A model generated the notes under the pieces. That model saw only the letters and a list, made by a program, of their open reading frames with translations, had not been told where the DNA came from and ran no database searches. 64,000 nucleotides of DNA from Acorus gramineus (lineage: Eukaryota > Streptophyta > Magnoliopsida > Acorales > Acoraceae), in NCBI GenBank assembly GCA_030737835.1, contig CM060853.1, positions 14,781,720-14,845,719 on the forward strand. The letters are read 5' to 3'. Shown one piece after another: positions 25,453-37,150 of the stretch. The position numbers and the translations under genes were made by a program. Numbering within the stretch: the stretch's first letter is position 1; each line of letters starts with the position of its first letter.

Positions 25453-25712
25453 CATTTGACTAGTTAAAACACTAACCACAGTTAACTTGAAAGATAACAT
25501 ATGATAGGTGGGGCCCGCATTTAGCTTTTTTTTAACCCTTTCATTGGAACAACATTTTTACATGTTTTGTAAAAATCTGACACCACATTTGGCTAGCTAA
25601 AACACTAACTACAGTTCACTTGAAAGATAACATATAACAGGTAGAGGCTCACATTTAACTTTTTTTTAACATTTTCATTGAAGTAACATTTTTACATGTT
25701 TTAAAAAATCTA
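25453..25712. repeat. Tandem duplication of a ~130-bp unit
   Basis: Two adjacent diverged copies each read through GTTAAAACACTAAC, then TTGAAAGATAACATAT, then a poly-T, then TTTTTACATGTTTT. The second starts near 25585. There is no coding content. Confidence 0.75.
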
Positions 25713-26040
25713 ACACTAACTAATTAGTTAACGTGTCCATTAAGATGCTATAAACAACGCTTGAATTTTTTATTTACATCTCCTAGTATGTTATTGCATT
25801 ATTATTAATTGTGTCAGGTGATAGATTTGAAGGGTTCAGGGAGGTGGGAAAATCATCTACACCTCTAAACAACACTTTGAATTTGTGATTTTACATCTGC
25901 TAGAATGCCATTGCAGTATTATTAATTGTTTCATGTGATAGATTTGACTTGTACATATTCAATGATCGTACCATTTTTTTATGTCATATTAAAAGAGTTT
26001 GAATTCAGTCTGACTTGATACCATTAGTATCATCAGTCTC

Positions 26041-26195
26041 CAGTCAGATCCGGGTAGGGGTGAACTAAAACTTGATCCGTTTTTATTGTCGGATCCTTTG
26101 GATTGGGTCCATATCAAGTCTCGAGTCTTTTGAGTCAGTTACACCCTTTTTTGGGTCTGGGTCGGGTCCCGGTCGACCCACTGGCAAGCCCAGTC
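26041..26195. repeat. Diverged copy of the GGGTC-rich TIR element (right half)
   Basis: It resembles 11930-12063 in order and motif. A GATCCGTTTTTATTGTCGGA segment comes first, and the copy ends in GGGTCGGGTCCCGGTCGACC near CCACTGGC. It is truncated and nested within the long-TIR element at 25744-27488. Confidence 0.5.
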
Positions 26196-26639
26196 AAACT
26201 AGTAGAGGCCGGACTTGAAGAAGTGAGGGACTTCTTAAATATATACAATGGCTTCCTTCTTTTTTTTTTCCCTTCAAGCCTTCTTTCTTAGGGGGAGAAA
26301 ATAAAGGGTTTGAGAAAGGGAAAGGAGAAGAGGAGAAGAAGGTGAGGAGAATTTTGGTTTAGTGAGAAAGAGCACCCACATTGGGGGTGATGGAGACCAC
26401 GCTTTCTTTGTTTGAATTTTTTTCATTTCTATTTTTCATTCAAATCCTGTAAAATAGGGATAATACATAAATAAAACAAATAAAACAAAAAAAATATGGA
26501 TAAGATTTAAAAGCTAGCGGAATTAAGTTTTATTAAACAAGAGAGATGAGTGGAAATGTTCAAATTTCTAAAAAAAAAAGAAGTTAATTTTAATCTAAAT
26601 GCTTAATATAATAAAAAAAATCCTGGATGTTGGGGTCTC

Positions 26640-27175
26640 ATTGGGGAGGCACCAGGGGTTCTAGGTGATGATGAAGTACTCATGAATCAAACTAAACAAC
26701 ATATAAATGGAACTGAACACCATATTAATTAATTGAACTAAACTACTTATTAATCGAATTGAATAATGCATGAATACAACTGAAGTTTGACTCATTCATT
26801 GTTCACTTTGATTAATAAATACTTTAGTTTCATTCATGCATTGTCCAGTTTGATTAATAAGCAGTTCAGTTCAATTCATATAGTGTTCAATTTGATTTGT
26901 ACATTGTTCAGTTCAATTAAATGGTACTTCAGTTTGTTTCATAAACACATTATTTCCATTCATTGATTGTTCTGTTTAATTAACATATAATTTAGTTATT
27001 TTTCAATTCAAATAACAAGCACATTAGATTCAATCATTGTTCAGTTCCATGAATAAATATCACATTTTGATTCATTCATTTTTTTAGTTTGATTCATAAG
27101 TATTTCAGGTTAAGTCATTCATCATTCAGTTCAATTAACAAATATTTCAGGTCAATTCATGTATTTTCCATTTTC
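26640..27175. repeat. Degenerate AT-rich minisatellite
   Basis: Many imperfect units of roughly 30-40 bp are built on TTCAGTTYRATTCAT and its complement (for example around 26790-27120). There is no open frame of note. The units are too diverged to give an exact period by eye. Confidence 0.5.
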
Positions 27176-27488
27176 AATGTTTATGACATACCAGTCGAAT
27201 TGCATTTCATGTGATTGTTTACTATGTACGTAAAGTTTTAGCGGGACATAAAAAGCTGGTATGATTATTGAATATGTACAAGTTAATTCTATCACATGAA
27301 ACAATTAATAATGATGCAATAACATACTAGGAGGTGTAAAATAAAAAAAATCAAGTTGTGTTTAGAGGTGTAGATGATTTTCCCACCTCCCTAAACCCTT
27401 CAAATCTATCACCTGAACCAATTGATAATAATGCAATAACATACTAGGAGATGTAAATTAGAAATTCAAGTGTTGTTTAGAAGTATCC

Positions 27489-30465
27489 AAATTATTAGCC
27501 TTCAAATGGGTGTTTAAAAGGTTGAAATAAATGAGAATCCATGTGTTAGAATTAACTGGTATAAAGTGATATATGGATTCTAACCAATCCCTGTAATTAA
27601 GTTATTTCAGGTTATTCAACCCAAAAGAATATGTGTGTACATTATCAAATCAACTATCATCACTTCGTATATATCAATTGTCATTATTTTTTTATGTTTT
27701 ATAATTATAAATTATTTTCATATCTTATTCACATTTTATTCAACCAACAAAACTTTATTATTACATCTTCTAACAAGATCATAAAAAAAATCACTTTATT
27801 CTTATTTATATTAGAATAGTCATAAACCCCATAATATCTTAATTCTCTATCTAGAGAGAGGTTGTTTTCCACATGGGGATGTATGCTCGGGGGGATGAGA
27901 GGAGTGCAACTGGTGAGAGGCGTGCTCCAATTTGATCAGAGATAGACGAGGGTGGTATCAGATGGGTTCTCGCTTGAGCTTTCTTGGCTGGGCTGCCTTC
28001 TATTCAGATGTAATTTTCCTTTCCTTATTTCGATTTGTTCGGATGGGGAGGGAATCATACATCTTGTGTGACTCTCTTTTCGTTTAAACTCACTCGAATG
28101 TTCTTTTTTATTCTCTTCTTTTCTCCCTTACTTGTTTTGAGACAAGTATTCAACCAATTGTAACTTCTGTTTAAAAGTTATATAGTCTACCATTTTTTAA
28201 AAAAAAAAAAAAAACTTAAATCTCTATGTAAAAGGGGCCTTAGAAAAATATAGTTCAAAAATGTAGTTCAAGGGGAAGGAAGAAAGAAAACAGGGTTGGT
28301 GAGTTGAAGGAGGTGTAGAAAACTTGAGGTCAGAGGGTGTGAAGTAAAAAAAAAAAAAAAAAAGAACCGTTTTCACAGACATTTTTGTCCTGGACAAGTG
28401 TCAACCACTCAATTGTTACTGACCCAACTGATTCCGCATATAAAAAGACCTTCTAGATTTTATATTTGAAGTTCTAGATTTTATATTTGAAGTTGGATTT
28501 TTAACGACATGGACGGCAATAATGGATGCTGGCCTACCGAAAGCAACGGTTGGTGATTGACGAAGCCCATGGTCTGAGTCTGGTCGTCGAATCTGTTTTT
28601 TTGTGACGATGGTCAAGCTGGATTGGGATTTCTTTGTCCAGCTGACGTGTACTCCGGAAACTATACAAAAATGGGGACGGCCATGGTCACCTTTTTAATT
28701 ATGTAGGTTAATTTAGTGAGTAGTGAGTGGTGTGGGTATTTTAAAAATATTACTATTTTTTAAAATATGGCTATATTTTATAGTGTCACGGACTCAAGTA
28801 AACATTTAATTAACAATAATGATTCACATGTCTCATTTCACAAGCTTCATGAGGTGATACAAGTATTAATATCTATTTTATCATTTTTATCTTTTTTTTT
28901 TAAATTACTTCCTATAATCAATGAGTTGGTTAAAATGGATGATGTGTCATGATTTTTTGAATTGGTTTGGAGGATCAAATTTCATGATTTTTTTTTAATT
29001 AATAGTTTTCTCTCTTTTGCTTTATAACATGAAAAAAAAAAATACATGATCTGTCTATCTGTCCATCTACGGCTTTTTTTTTTCTTCTCCACCTAAAATA
29101 AAATTTGTATTTGGGCCACATTCCTTGTTTTGCATTTGTTATAATTTTTTATTATTGAATTTGATGCTAAATGTTAAATTCGATAACTCTTTTATAACAT
29201 TTTTTTAAAAAACACATAGTACCATATCATAAGGTTGTTTTGGAGGTTTTTCAAGCATTGATTTGTTTTTCAGATGACTTTTTTGCATCCGATCGGATTG
29301 GAAATCATAATTGAATAATTGGATGTCGTTTTCAATGTTTGTCGATTCATGTGTGTCCTTTTAGTTTTTGTTTGTTTTGCATTTGTTATAAAACATTTTT
29401 ATTGTTCGGTGCTAGATGTTAAATCTGAAATTTTATTATTATTGAATGTGGTGCTAGATATTAAATTCGACAGTTTTTAATCTGGGGCGTTTGATCTTTA
29501 AATTATTTAACAATTAATATCTAAAAGTCAGTTACATTATTGAATGTAACTAACTTTTAATTGCTTTATATAAACGAAGTCAGTTACATTTGCAAATGTA
29601 ACAGACTTTTAATGCAATTTATTGTTAAAATCAAGTTACATATTATAAATGTAACTGAATTGTATTCCGAACTCTAATGTTATACTGTAATTTGTGTTTC
29701 ATTTATGCATTTATTAAAAAAAAATTGCATCAATTACAAACACTTTGTTTGATGATTGGAATCGAAAAATTACAAATTAGAAAATAGTGTTTAAAAAAAA
29801 AAACGCTGATTATTCTTTATCACCATGGTTTTCTAGTTGAATGAGAGGTCACAAACTAAAATTTGGTGTTTTTTTATGTTTTTGATGAAATGAGTTTCTT
29901 AAATGATTTCATTTTTCAGTTTCTTTTTAAAAAATTCTAGAAGATTTGAATTTTGTTTTCATAAATGTAATTAATAATTTTTTTTTATTGGTTTTGAAAA
30001 AATAGGTTTCTTGAAATATATTGAATATGTTGATATATTTATCAAAAAAGGTGGAGATGATTTAATGAAGAGGATAATATTGTATTTTTTCTTTAACCTT
30101 TTTTAAAAGTCAAACAAACAACCAATAAAATAATGACATCTCATGAAACTTGTGAAAGAGGTCTAAATAGTAGGACTTATATAATAGGACTCTTTAATTA
30201 ATGAGTGGGATGTGTAATTAAAATGATGAGATTTTTATAATCTTATGTTTTAAATTTAATTTTTTAAAAACTTTGTTTTATTGGTTTTTTTAACCGAAAA
30301 ACAAATTCTATCCATACACACATATCGAGATTTTTATTAGAGTCCCCCCCTCCCATTCCCATCTATACTGTCCCCACCAATCAGAAAATTTCACGGGTGG
30401 TGGGGTTAGATGGTCCCCTTCCGACAAAATAATATGCGATTTATAATGTGGGCACTCGGAGACAT
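27489..30465. other. Intergenic region between the two LTPG copies
   Basis: No gene was recognised. The stretch contains a possible transposon-derived segment (27870-28200), a 21-bp tandem repeat (TTCTAGATTTTATATTTGAAG units, 28451-28491), a repeated TTTTGCATTTGTTATAA segment near 29130 and 29375, and the array of palindromes at 29531-29655 reported separately. Confidence 0.4.
29531..29655. repeat. Three GTTACAT palindromes at an exact 52-bp period
   Basis: GTTACATTATTGAATGTAAC (29531-29550), GTTACATTTGCAAATGTAAC (29583-29602) and a 21-bp version (29635-29655) start 52 bp apart each time. Each is a near-perfect dyad. The spacers share CTTTTAAT and a TTTAT-rich segment, so this is a 52-bp tandem repeat whose dyad is best conserved. 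Confidence 0.75.
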
Positions 30466-30469
30466 AATT

Positions 30470-31868
30470 ACTACAAACTGTTTACAGAGTGGCCACCCCA
30501 TTATTCGACACAAAATTCAAATTCGGTTTTAGAATGTGAAAACAGGGTAACCTCTCCATCAATCAATGCCAATTAAAAACTGTCATTTAAAGCTTAAACA
30601 AATCAAGCGCGCACACACAGAAAAAGGTTGAATTGTAGCCCTTCAAACGACTAAAAACTTTGAAATTGAACAATCTCCACAACAACAACAACAACAACCA
30701 AAATGTGAAAATGAAAAAGAAAACAAAAGCCAAATGAGTGTCCAGTTCAATAGTGAAGAGAATAAGTGGAGATGAAGATGGTGATGAGAATCACAAATGA
30801 CCCAACTGAGTGTGCTGAAGCTTCGCCGGTCTGAGATTTTGGTGAGCCGGCTGGGGCTCCTCCGACGGTCATCCCTGATGTCGGTGACGGGGCTGCATAT
30901 ATATTTTCACATATATAAAATCATATATCAGCCTCATCAAAGGAAAAAAAAAATAACACACAGCCCATTTTACAAGTTTTTATTTTAAAAAAAATAAGTA
31001 TATACTTTTATGTGAAATTGTATGTGCAAAATTGCAATGAGGACGGTAAAAATCTCGATCAGGTGGAGGGGGTTAATGAGACATGTGAAATTGTATCTAA
31101 GACTGTAAAAATAACTGAGTATAAAAAACTATACACCCAAAATTAGAACATGATATATGTTCTTTTTTGAAATACAATGTATGTTCTTCTTGAATCTTTG
31201 ATATTATGAAAAACCCATCAAAGAAGGACAGTGCATGTTCTTGAATCTTTGATATTATGAAAAACCCATTAAAGAAGGACCCAGTATAAAGAAAGGCAGA
31301 AAATACATACCAGGAGCAAATGCAGAACCAGTGACACTTGAAACTGCAATAACCAAAAAAAAAAAAGGTGAATCAAAAGACACCAACCAACCATTTCAGG
31401 CCACAAAGTACAAACACAATTTTTTTTTTTAATTTAAAAAAGAACAAAATCACTTACTTCCACATTTACTGATGGGAGGGGTGGAGACACCACAAGCAGA
31501 GGGAAGCCCAAGGGCCTTATTGAAATCCAGAGTTATCCCAAAACTTGAACTGCTTTTGAGAACCTCACAGAGGCAACCCACCTCCCCTGCCTTCACCAAC
31601 CCTTCAAGACCTGTACAGCAGGACTTCTCTGGTTTTGTTGTGTTGCTTCCCTTCTGAACATAACTCAAACAGTCTACCAGACCCAGAATGGCATTGTTAC
31701 AGTCCACGGAAGGGGAAGGAGCAGGGCTTTGAGGGTGGTGGTGGTGTTTGGCCTCGACTTGAACCATGAATGCTGAGACCAACATGGTCAGGACCACCAA
31801 AACTGGTCTCTCCATTGTTAAAAAGGTTGGGAAGTGAGAGAGCTCTAATGGGTCTGTTCAGGATTTTA
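30470..31868 (-). repeat. Tandem duplication unit 2 (LTPG gene plus 3' flank)
   Basis: This is the paralogous unit of 23320-25157. It lacks the 198-bp MITE of unit 1. It has its own changes in intron 2: a ~61-bp tandem duplication around 31190-31280 (TTGAATCTTTGATATTATGA repeated) and an extra segment near 31035-31090. Confidence 0.8.
30747..31815 (-). CDS. GPI-anchored non-specific lipid-transfer protein (LTPG), copy 2
   Basis: There are three exons on the minus strand: 31815-31458, 31343-31311 and 30892-30747. Exon lengths (358, 33, 146) and splice phases are identical to those of copy 1, and the product is again 178 aa. The signal peptide, the eight cysteines at the same spacing, the Pro/Ser spacer and the 17-residue hydrophobic GPI tail are all intact. 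Differences from copy 1 concentrate in the mature LTP fold: SYVQKGSNTTKPEKS replaces SYIVKGSSTAEPKKS, EVLKSS replaces EGFKSS, and TLDFNK replaces SVDFTK. There is also a change in the spacer (GMTVGGAPAG). No disabling change is seen, so both copies could be active. The lipid-transfer role is inferred from the family. Confidence 0.92.
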
Positions 31869-32273
31869 ATGGGGTTGGTTTCAAAATGAGTGAAATGATG
31901 ATAGACAGATAGATAAAGAAAGAGGGGAGGGGAGGGGGTTTGTGTTTTAATGGAGAGATTTTTGGATTCTCGAAACGGCCAGTTGTGGATCATGTGCGCT
32001 TGCTTTATTGGAGGAGAATTGTTTGTCTGTTTGTTTTTATTTATTTATTTAAAAAAGCACTACAGACGTGTTGTTATTGGATTTTGAGTACACGCGTCTC
32101 TTGGGATTTTTCATGGCTTCCTTTGCGTATGCTGTTTGTGAGTTCTTTCTTACCTTAAAGTGGTTTCTCCTAATAAAAGGTTAAATATTGGGTGTCTTTT
32201 TTGTTGTGGTGTTTGGTTGGTGTGATTGTGCCATAACACTTGTCACTCAATGTTTTTATACAAGAATTTTTAT

Positions 32274-32515
32274 TTTTAATCCCATGAACCATAGGATCTA
32301 GTGATCGATTCCTCAATTCTTTTGTTTTAGTCATCAGATTTAATGGATATGTTCTTTTTTAGTCTTTGTGAGGGACCTATCCTTAAATTATTTGGTTTTG
32401 TTTTTAGTGTCTGGGAGGGACTAAAAAGAACATATCCTTTAAATCTATGGATTAAAACTAAAATATGAAGAAGTGAGAGATCGATTCTTAAATAGATATG
32501 TTTATTGAAAATTGA
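32274..32515. mobile_element. Foldback element related to the one at 2505-2940
   Basis: The left arm (GATCGATTCCTCAATTCTT ... GGATATGTTCTTTTTTAGTC) pairs with the right arm (GACTAAAAAGAACATATCC ... GAGAGATCGATTC). It shares the CTCACTTCTTCATATTT core with the foldback near 2.5 kb. There is no coding capacity. Confidence 0.6.
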
Positions 32516-32835
32516 AAAACACTTTCATATATTTTTTAAAGTTTGGGATGCTATGATTACTAGGTCTCTTTCGGAGTGAATGCTTTGAAGTTTGAATGAT
32601 ACTTATAAGTGGGAGAAGGGTTTTCTTTTTGTGGTGGAAGGGGATTGGTTGCATCCAGTTAATTTTTTTTTTAAAATTAACTTAAAATTTTAAATTAATT
32701 TTAATTCCTTCAGGTCACCCTCCCTTGAGGACCCTGCGTGTCATCTCGTCCTTGTGTCGTGATGGAAGGGGCAAATCTAAAATTGGACCGGAACAAAAAA
32801 AAAATTTGTTAACCTGAAGTAAATATTTAGAATAA

Positions 32836-33792
32836 GGGTTAAAGACATCTAAGTCCCTACAAACATGGAAAAACTCATATAAGTTCCTACTAAAATTAGG
32901 ACAGATGTACAAGTCCCTGAAAACTCAGAGAAACCCAATTATCATCCCCGAGTTAAATTTTCATCCGAACTTAACGGAATATTTTCAGAATATTCTGTCA
33001 CATATAATTGTGTTGACATTGAAGTCCTTATAAACAGTCATAAAGACAAATTAGTCCCTGCAAAAGACAAAATTACCCCTGAAAGACTTTTACATTAAAT
33101 TGTGTACACATTGCAGTCCCTGTAAACAATCATAAAGATAAATTAGTCCTTGCAAATGATAAAATTACTCTTGAAATTTTTTTACATTTAATTGGATAGA
33201 CATTACAGTCCTTATAAATAATCGTAAAGACAAATTGGTATATGTAAAATACAAAAATGCCCCTGAAGAATTTTTACATTTAATTGTGTAGAAATTGCAG
33301 TATTTTAGAGGGTATTTAATTTTTAAATTGCAATGTCTACACAATTAAATGTAAAAATCCTTCAAGGGTATTTTTGTCTTTTAGAGGGACCAATTTGTCT
33401 TTACGATTGTTTATAAGGACTGTAATGTCTATTCAATTATATGTAAAAGCCTTTCAAGGGCAATTTTGTCTTTTGCGGAGACTAATTTGTCTTTATGATT
33501 ATTTATAGGGACTACAATATATACACAATTTAATGTAAAAGTCTTTTAGGGACAATTTTATTTTTTGCAGGGACTAATTTGTCTTTATGACTGTTTATAA
33601 GGACTTCAATGTCTACACAATTATATGTGATGGAATATTCTAGGAATATTCTGTTACATTTGGATGGAAATTTAACTCAGGGATGATAATTGGGTTTTTC
33701 TGAGTTTTCAGGGACTCGTACGTCTGTCCTAATTTTAGTAGGGACTTATATGGGTTTTCTCATGTTTGTAGGGATTTAGATGTCTTTAACCC
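32836..33792. mobile_element. 957-bp foldback Mutator-type element with repeated arms
   Basis: The element starts GGGTTAAAGACATCTAA and ends with its inverse. A perfect 9-bp duplication TTAGAATAA flanks it (32827-32835, 33793-33801). The whole element is one near-palindrome folded at about 33310. Each arm contains three to four direct repeats of a ~90-bp unit (ATTGCAGTCC..TATAAACAATCATAAAGA..CAAATTAGTCC..CATTTAATTGTGTAGA). There is no open frame. A related single arm lies at 41682-41850. Confidence 0.85.
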
Positions 33793-34196
33793 TTAGAATA
33801 AATTAATTTAATTTATGGGGATAAAAAAAATATTATTTTTATTTAAATTTATATTTGATAATGTATTTTGTTATCATCATTTTTTGTGTTTTTATCCTTC
33901 ACTTTGTATTTGAATCAAATGATCTAAAATATATAATAACTTCAAAAAAAATTTAAAAAATATCAAGTCTACCATTTCTATTAATGGGTTATTAATATTG
34001 TTGAATTTGGTTTCATGAAGTTTTTTTTTTTTTTAAGGGCAGTCATAAATGTTATCTATGTTTTGCAAAATGAGGTTAAAAAATGAGGACAAAATATGTT
34101 CCATCTTTTACTTAGAATAAAATATCTCCACATTTTCTCACAAAATATAGACAATTATCCATGTTTTATCTTTTTTTCTTATGCTATATGGGATAA

Positions 34197-35445
34197 TGTG
34201 GGCGCTAAATTTTCTGGCCCCCTAAGGCGGGTCGGATCCTAGAAAGCCTAGTACCCAACCTGGCAGGTCCACGACCCAATTAGCCCAAGCCCAACAAGGC
34301 TCGACCCGCTGGCCCTCTTCAATCCGACGAACATCCCTAGTCAGTATATTTTAGATCATATTTTTTTTTGATCCCCTAAAATATATTCACTTGATTTGGA
34401 GTTATCAACATTTATTTTCCAAATCACAAAGAATATATCATAGGATCAGGTCATTCTAATCCAGTAAATCCCAATAAAATATATATATTTGTCAGGATAT
34501 GATTAACAAAATCCCCAATATATATCTTTTGCCCCCCCCCCCGAAAATCATGGATCTCTTCTCATTCGTCCGATGAGAAGCGATCGACCAGTAACCCTAG
34601 GGCAATCCTGGACCCTCTATAAATAGGGAATACTGAGAAGGTATGCACAATTCTTTTTCACAAAACCATTCTTTGGTCACCTTTACTAACTTGAGCGTTG
34701 GAGGGTCTTTCGCAGGTCTTATCCTCCATGTGTCTTCGATGTTCGAGAGTGCTCACCGACGGACGACAACTAAACGAGGCGGAGGAGAGCGAGAGCGGAC
34801 ATATTTGATTACCCGAATTTGGTAAGCTGAATTTTGTCCCTTCAGCTTGGCGCCATTTGTGGGATCCGAACAAAAAGCCTAGCTCGTCGTTATAGCTCCC
34901 AAGAGAACTCTTCCGCCCGCGTCAGTTCCAGCCAGCGCGTCAGTGGCCAACCCATCCTCTCTCCCTGGCGTGACCGAGGGCGACGACCCCAACCTCGAAG
35001 TCGTCGCTTTGCAACAGATCTGCGATGAGGCCCTGGCCCGAGCAGAACGGGCCGAGAAGCGGATCGAGGAGCTAGTCCGCATCATCGAGGTGGCGCGAGA
35101 GGAGAACGAACATCTCTGAGCCAAGCGAGACAACGTCAGTCCTCCGAACCAGTGTCGGTCCGTGCTGCCGGTGCCTAATGATCCTCGACGGACGAATGGT
35201 CGTGTCAACTAGCTAGGGAATGACCACCCACCCCGGAGCAGCCAGTGGTCTCCTCCAATGTGGTCACAAGCTCCAAGTGACCTCGCGAAGCAAACCACCT
35301 ATGGCAGAACAACGTGATGAAGGAGGTAGACCGTCGCATCCTCCACAACTTGAAGCCTCGGACTCCAGCTGACATAGTTATGCAAACGGCGCATCTCATC
35401 AACAACTCCACATTTGTCGACGAGATCGTCCGGAGGGTCCGTTAT
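34197..35445 (+). mobile_element. LTR-retrotransposon fossil (Ty3/Gypsy-like): one LTR plus start of gag region
   Basis: The candidate LTR runs from TGTGGGCGC at 34197 to TTCA at 34844 (~648 bp) and contains a TATAAATA box near 34616. Just after it lies a primer-binding-site-like TTGGCGCCATTTGTGGGA. A leader and a short gag-like stretch follow, with charged coiled-coil-like coding character. The element is broken and truncated: no protease, polymerase or second LTR is in the window. Its right end is joined directly to MULE-type sequence at about 35445. The last ~165 bp recur at 63093-63250. It is an old fossil; with one LTR it cannot be dated. Confidence 0.6.
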
Positions 35446-37150
35446 GGCCGTCCGATAGGGCCTTCTCTCTCTCTCTGACACACACTCGCAGCTCTTGTCT
35501 ATTGATACATAGGTTGGTTAGATGTGTTTTTGGATGAAAATTGAATGAAGGATTTGATTTTCATGTGTTAGTTTGTGGCTTTTCCATTTGGTTTTTATGT
35601 GATAGGATGTTGGATGTTATTTTGCGTTGAAATTGAGATAAATATCTCATCTTTTAATGGTGTGTTCTGTTTTTTTTTTAATTATTTATTTCTTTGATGG
35701 GATGTTCTTGAATTTGAATTTTATTTGTTGATTTGATTATATTTTGGATCTTGGGTTTTCAATGTGGTTGATTTGGGTGTTTTCGACTGGATAGAGGATG
35801 AGAGGTTGAGGGCTTCTGAAATCTTATTTGCTTCAACAATTGATTTCCTTATATTTAAAATGTTCAGAATTGGTAGGAATAATCAACAATTATATTCTAT
35901 AAATGTTTATCAAGTTTTATAATTTTTCAGTTTATATCAGTACATGGTTATTATATTTCTATAAATTTGTGTAAATCTCAATTATTTACATATCTGTAAA
36001 TAGTTAGTTTAATTCTGTAATTGGGAATTAATTGTAGTTTTTACATTGGGCATTAAATTTTGTAATTGTGTTGTAGTTGTCATATGAATGATGTATGATA
36101 TTACATTAGTAGTTGTTATATTGGGCATTATATCTTATAATTGTGTTATAATTTGGGCATTAGCTTAATTCTATAAACTAATATATCTTTGTTTTGTAGT
36201 TTAAGCATTACATGATATCCTTAGTGTAATTGTATTGTAGTTGCTGCATTACATTATGTGAATGATAGTTTTTGTTGTAATTAAGTATTATGTTGGTAGT
36301 TGTTGTGTTGTAGTTGTTACATCAAATACGGTCTTAATTGCGTTACCTCAAATACCTCCCGTTGGTTGCCTTGTTGGGGTTCAGAACTCCTGTGTGTGTA
36401 TCACAGGCCGACCCTGTGAACACCAACCAAAATCAAGCACGTGGATGGTGGGATCCACGTGAGTGGCATGTGAGATGCCTGCCATGTGACGCCGTCAGCC
36501 TCTTTGTTGGCGTGAAAAGCCGTGAAGAAACGGGCGTGAAGAAACTCTGTTAAGGCAGCCCATTTGTTCTCGTGACCCTCTTTGTTTTCTTTTTTTTTTT
36601 TAAAGTGGTTCTCTGTTTTGTGTTTTGTGAAAACCCTAGCCACCATTGTCAATCCCCTCTACCACACCGTCTCCCTCCACCGCTGGTTCCCACGTTGAAT
36701 CAACCACCATTGTCAGCCTCCTTCCACCGGCGATCCCTTTTTAAGGGTTTGTATAATTTTTTTAACATAGTCTTGATGAAATTTTGCTTATGTAGGGCTT
36801 TGATTCATTGATTGTTTTGTTGAATTACTTAGGGTTTTTTTCCTTCAAAAATGGGTTTCTAAGTTTTGTTGGGTTGTTTCTTGAAGAGTTTGTAAAAAAT
36901 AAAATTCAAGGGTTTGCCTTTGTTATTTTGTCTGTAGAAGTTATTTATCCTAAATGTTTTATTTTTTTTAACAAATTTGTTTTTATTTTATAATGCATCA
37001 GTTAAGAGTTTGCTTGGCTAGATTTTAAAGTGCTTGTAAGGTTTTCTATAATGTTGGATTATAAGGATTTTTTTATATTTTGATTTTATTTTTTATCCAT
37101 GCCTGTTTTTTTTTTTAACAGATTGGATCTTAGCTGAATATTTTATTAAC

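Larger units (their letters stand above)
25744..27488. mobile_element. Element with ~250-bp terminal inverted repeats (1.75 kb)
   Basis: The sequence at 25744-26000 is the inverse of 27240-27488 with roughly 85-90% identity by eye. Each arm is itself a tandem duplication of a ~115-bp unit (TTTACATCTCCTAGTATGTT core). The outer ends read GATGCTATAAACAACGCTTG and, inverted, GGATACTTCTAAACAACACT. No clear target duplication was found. The interior holds a GGGTC-rich repeat fragment (26041-26195), a purine-rich tract and a degenerate AT minisatellite. No transposase was recognised. Long TIRs suggest a MULE-like or foldback class. Confidence 0.65.

Noticed and set aside
34643-35481. Several 60-110-codon frames on both strands
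   Set aside because: They lie in the LTR-retrotransposon fossil and its leader, and none is a host gene.
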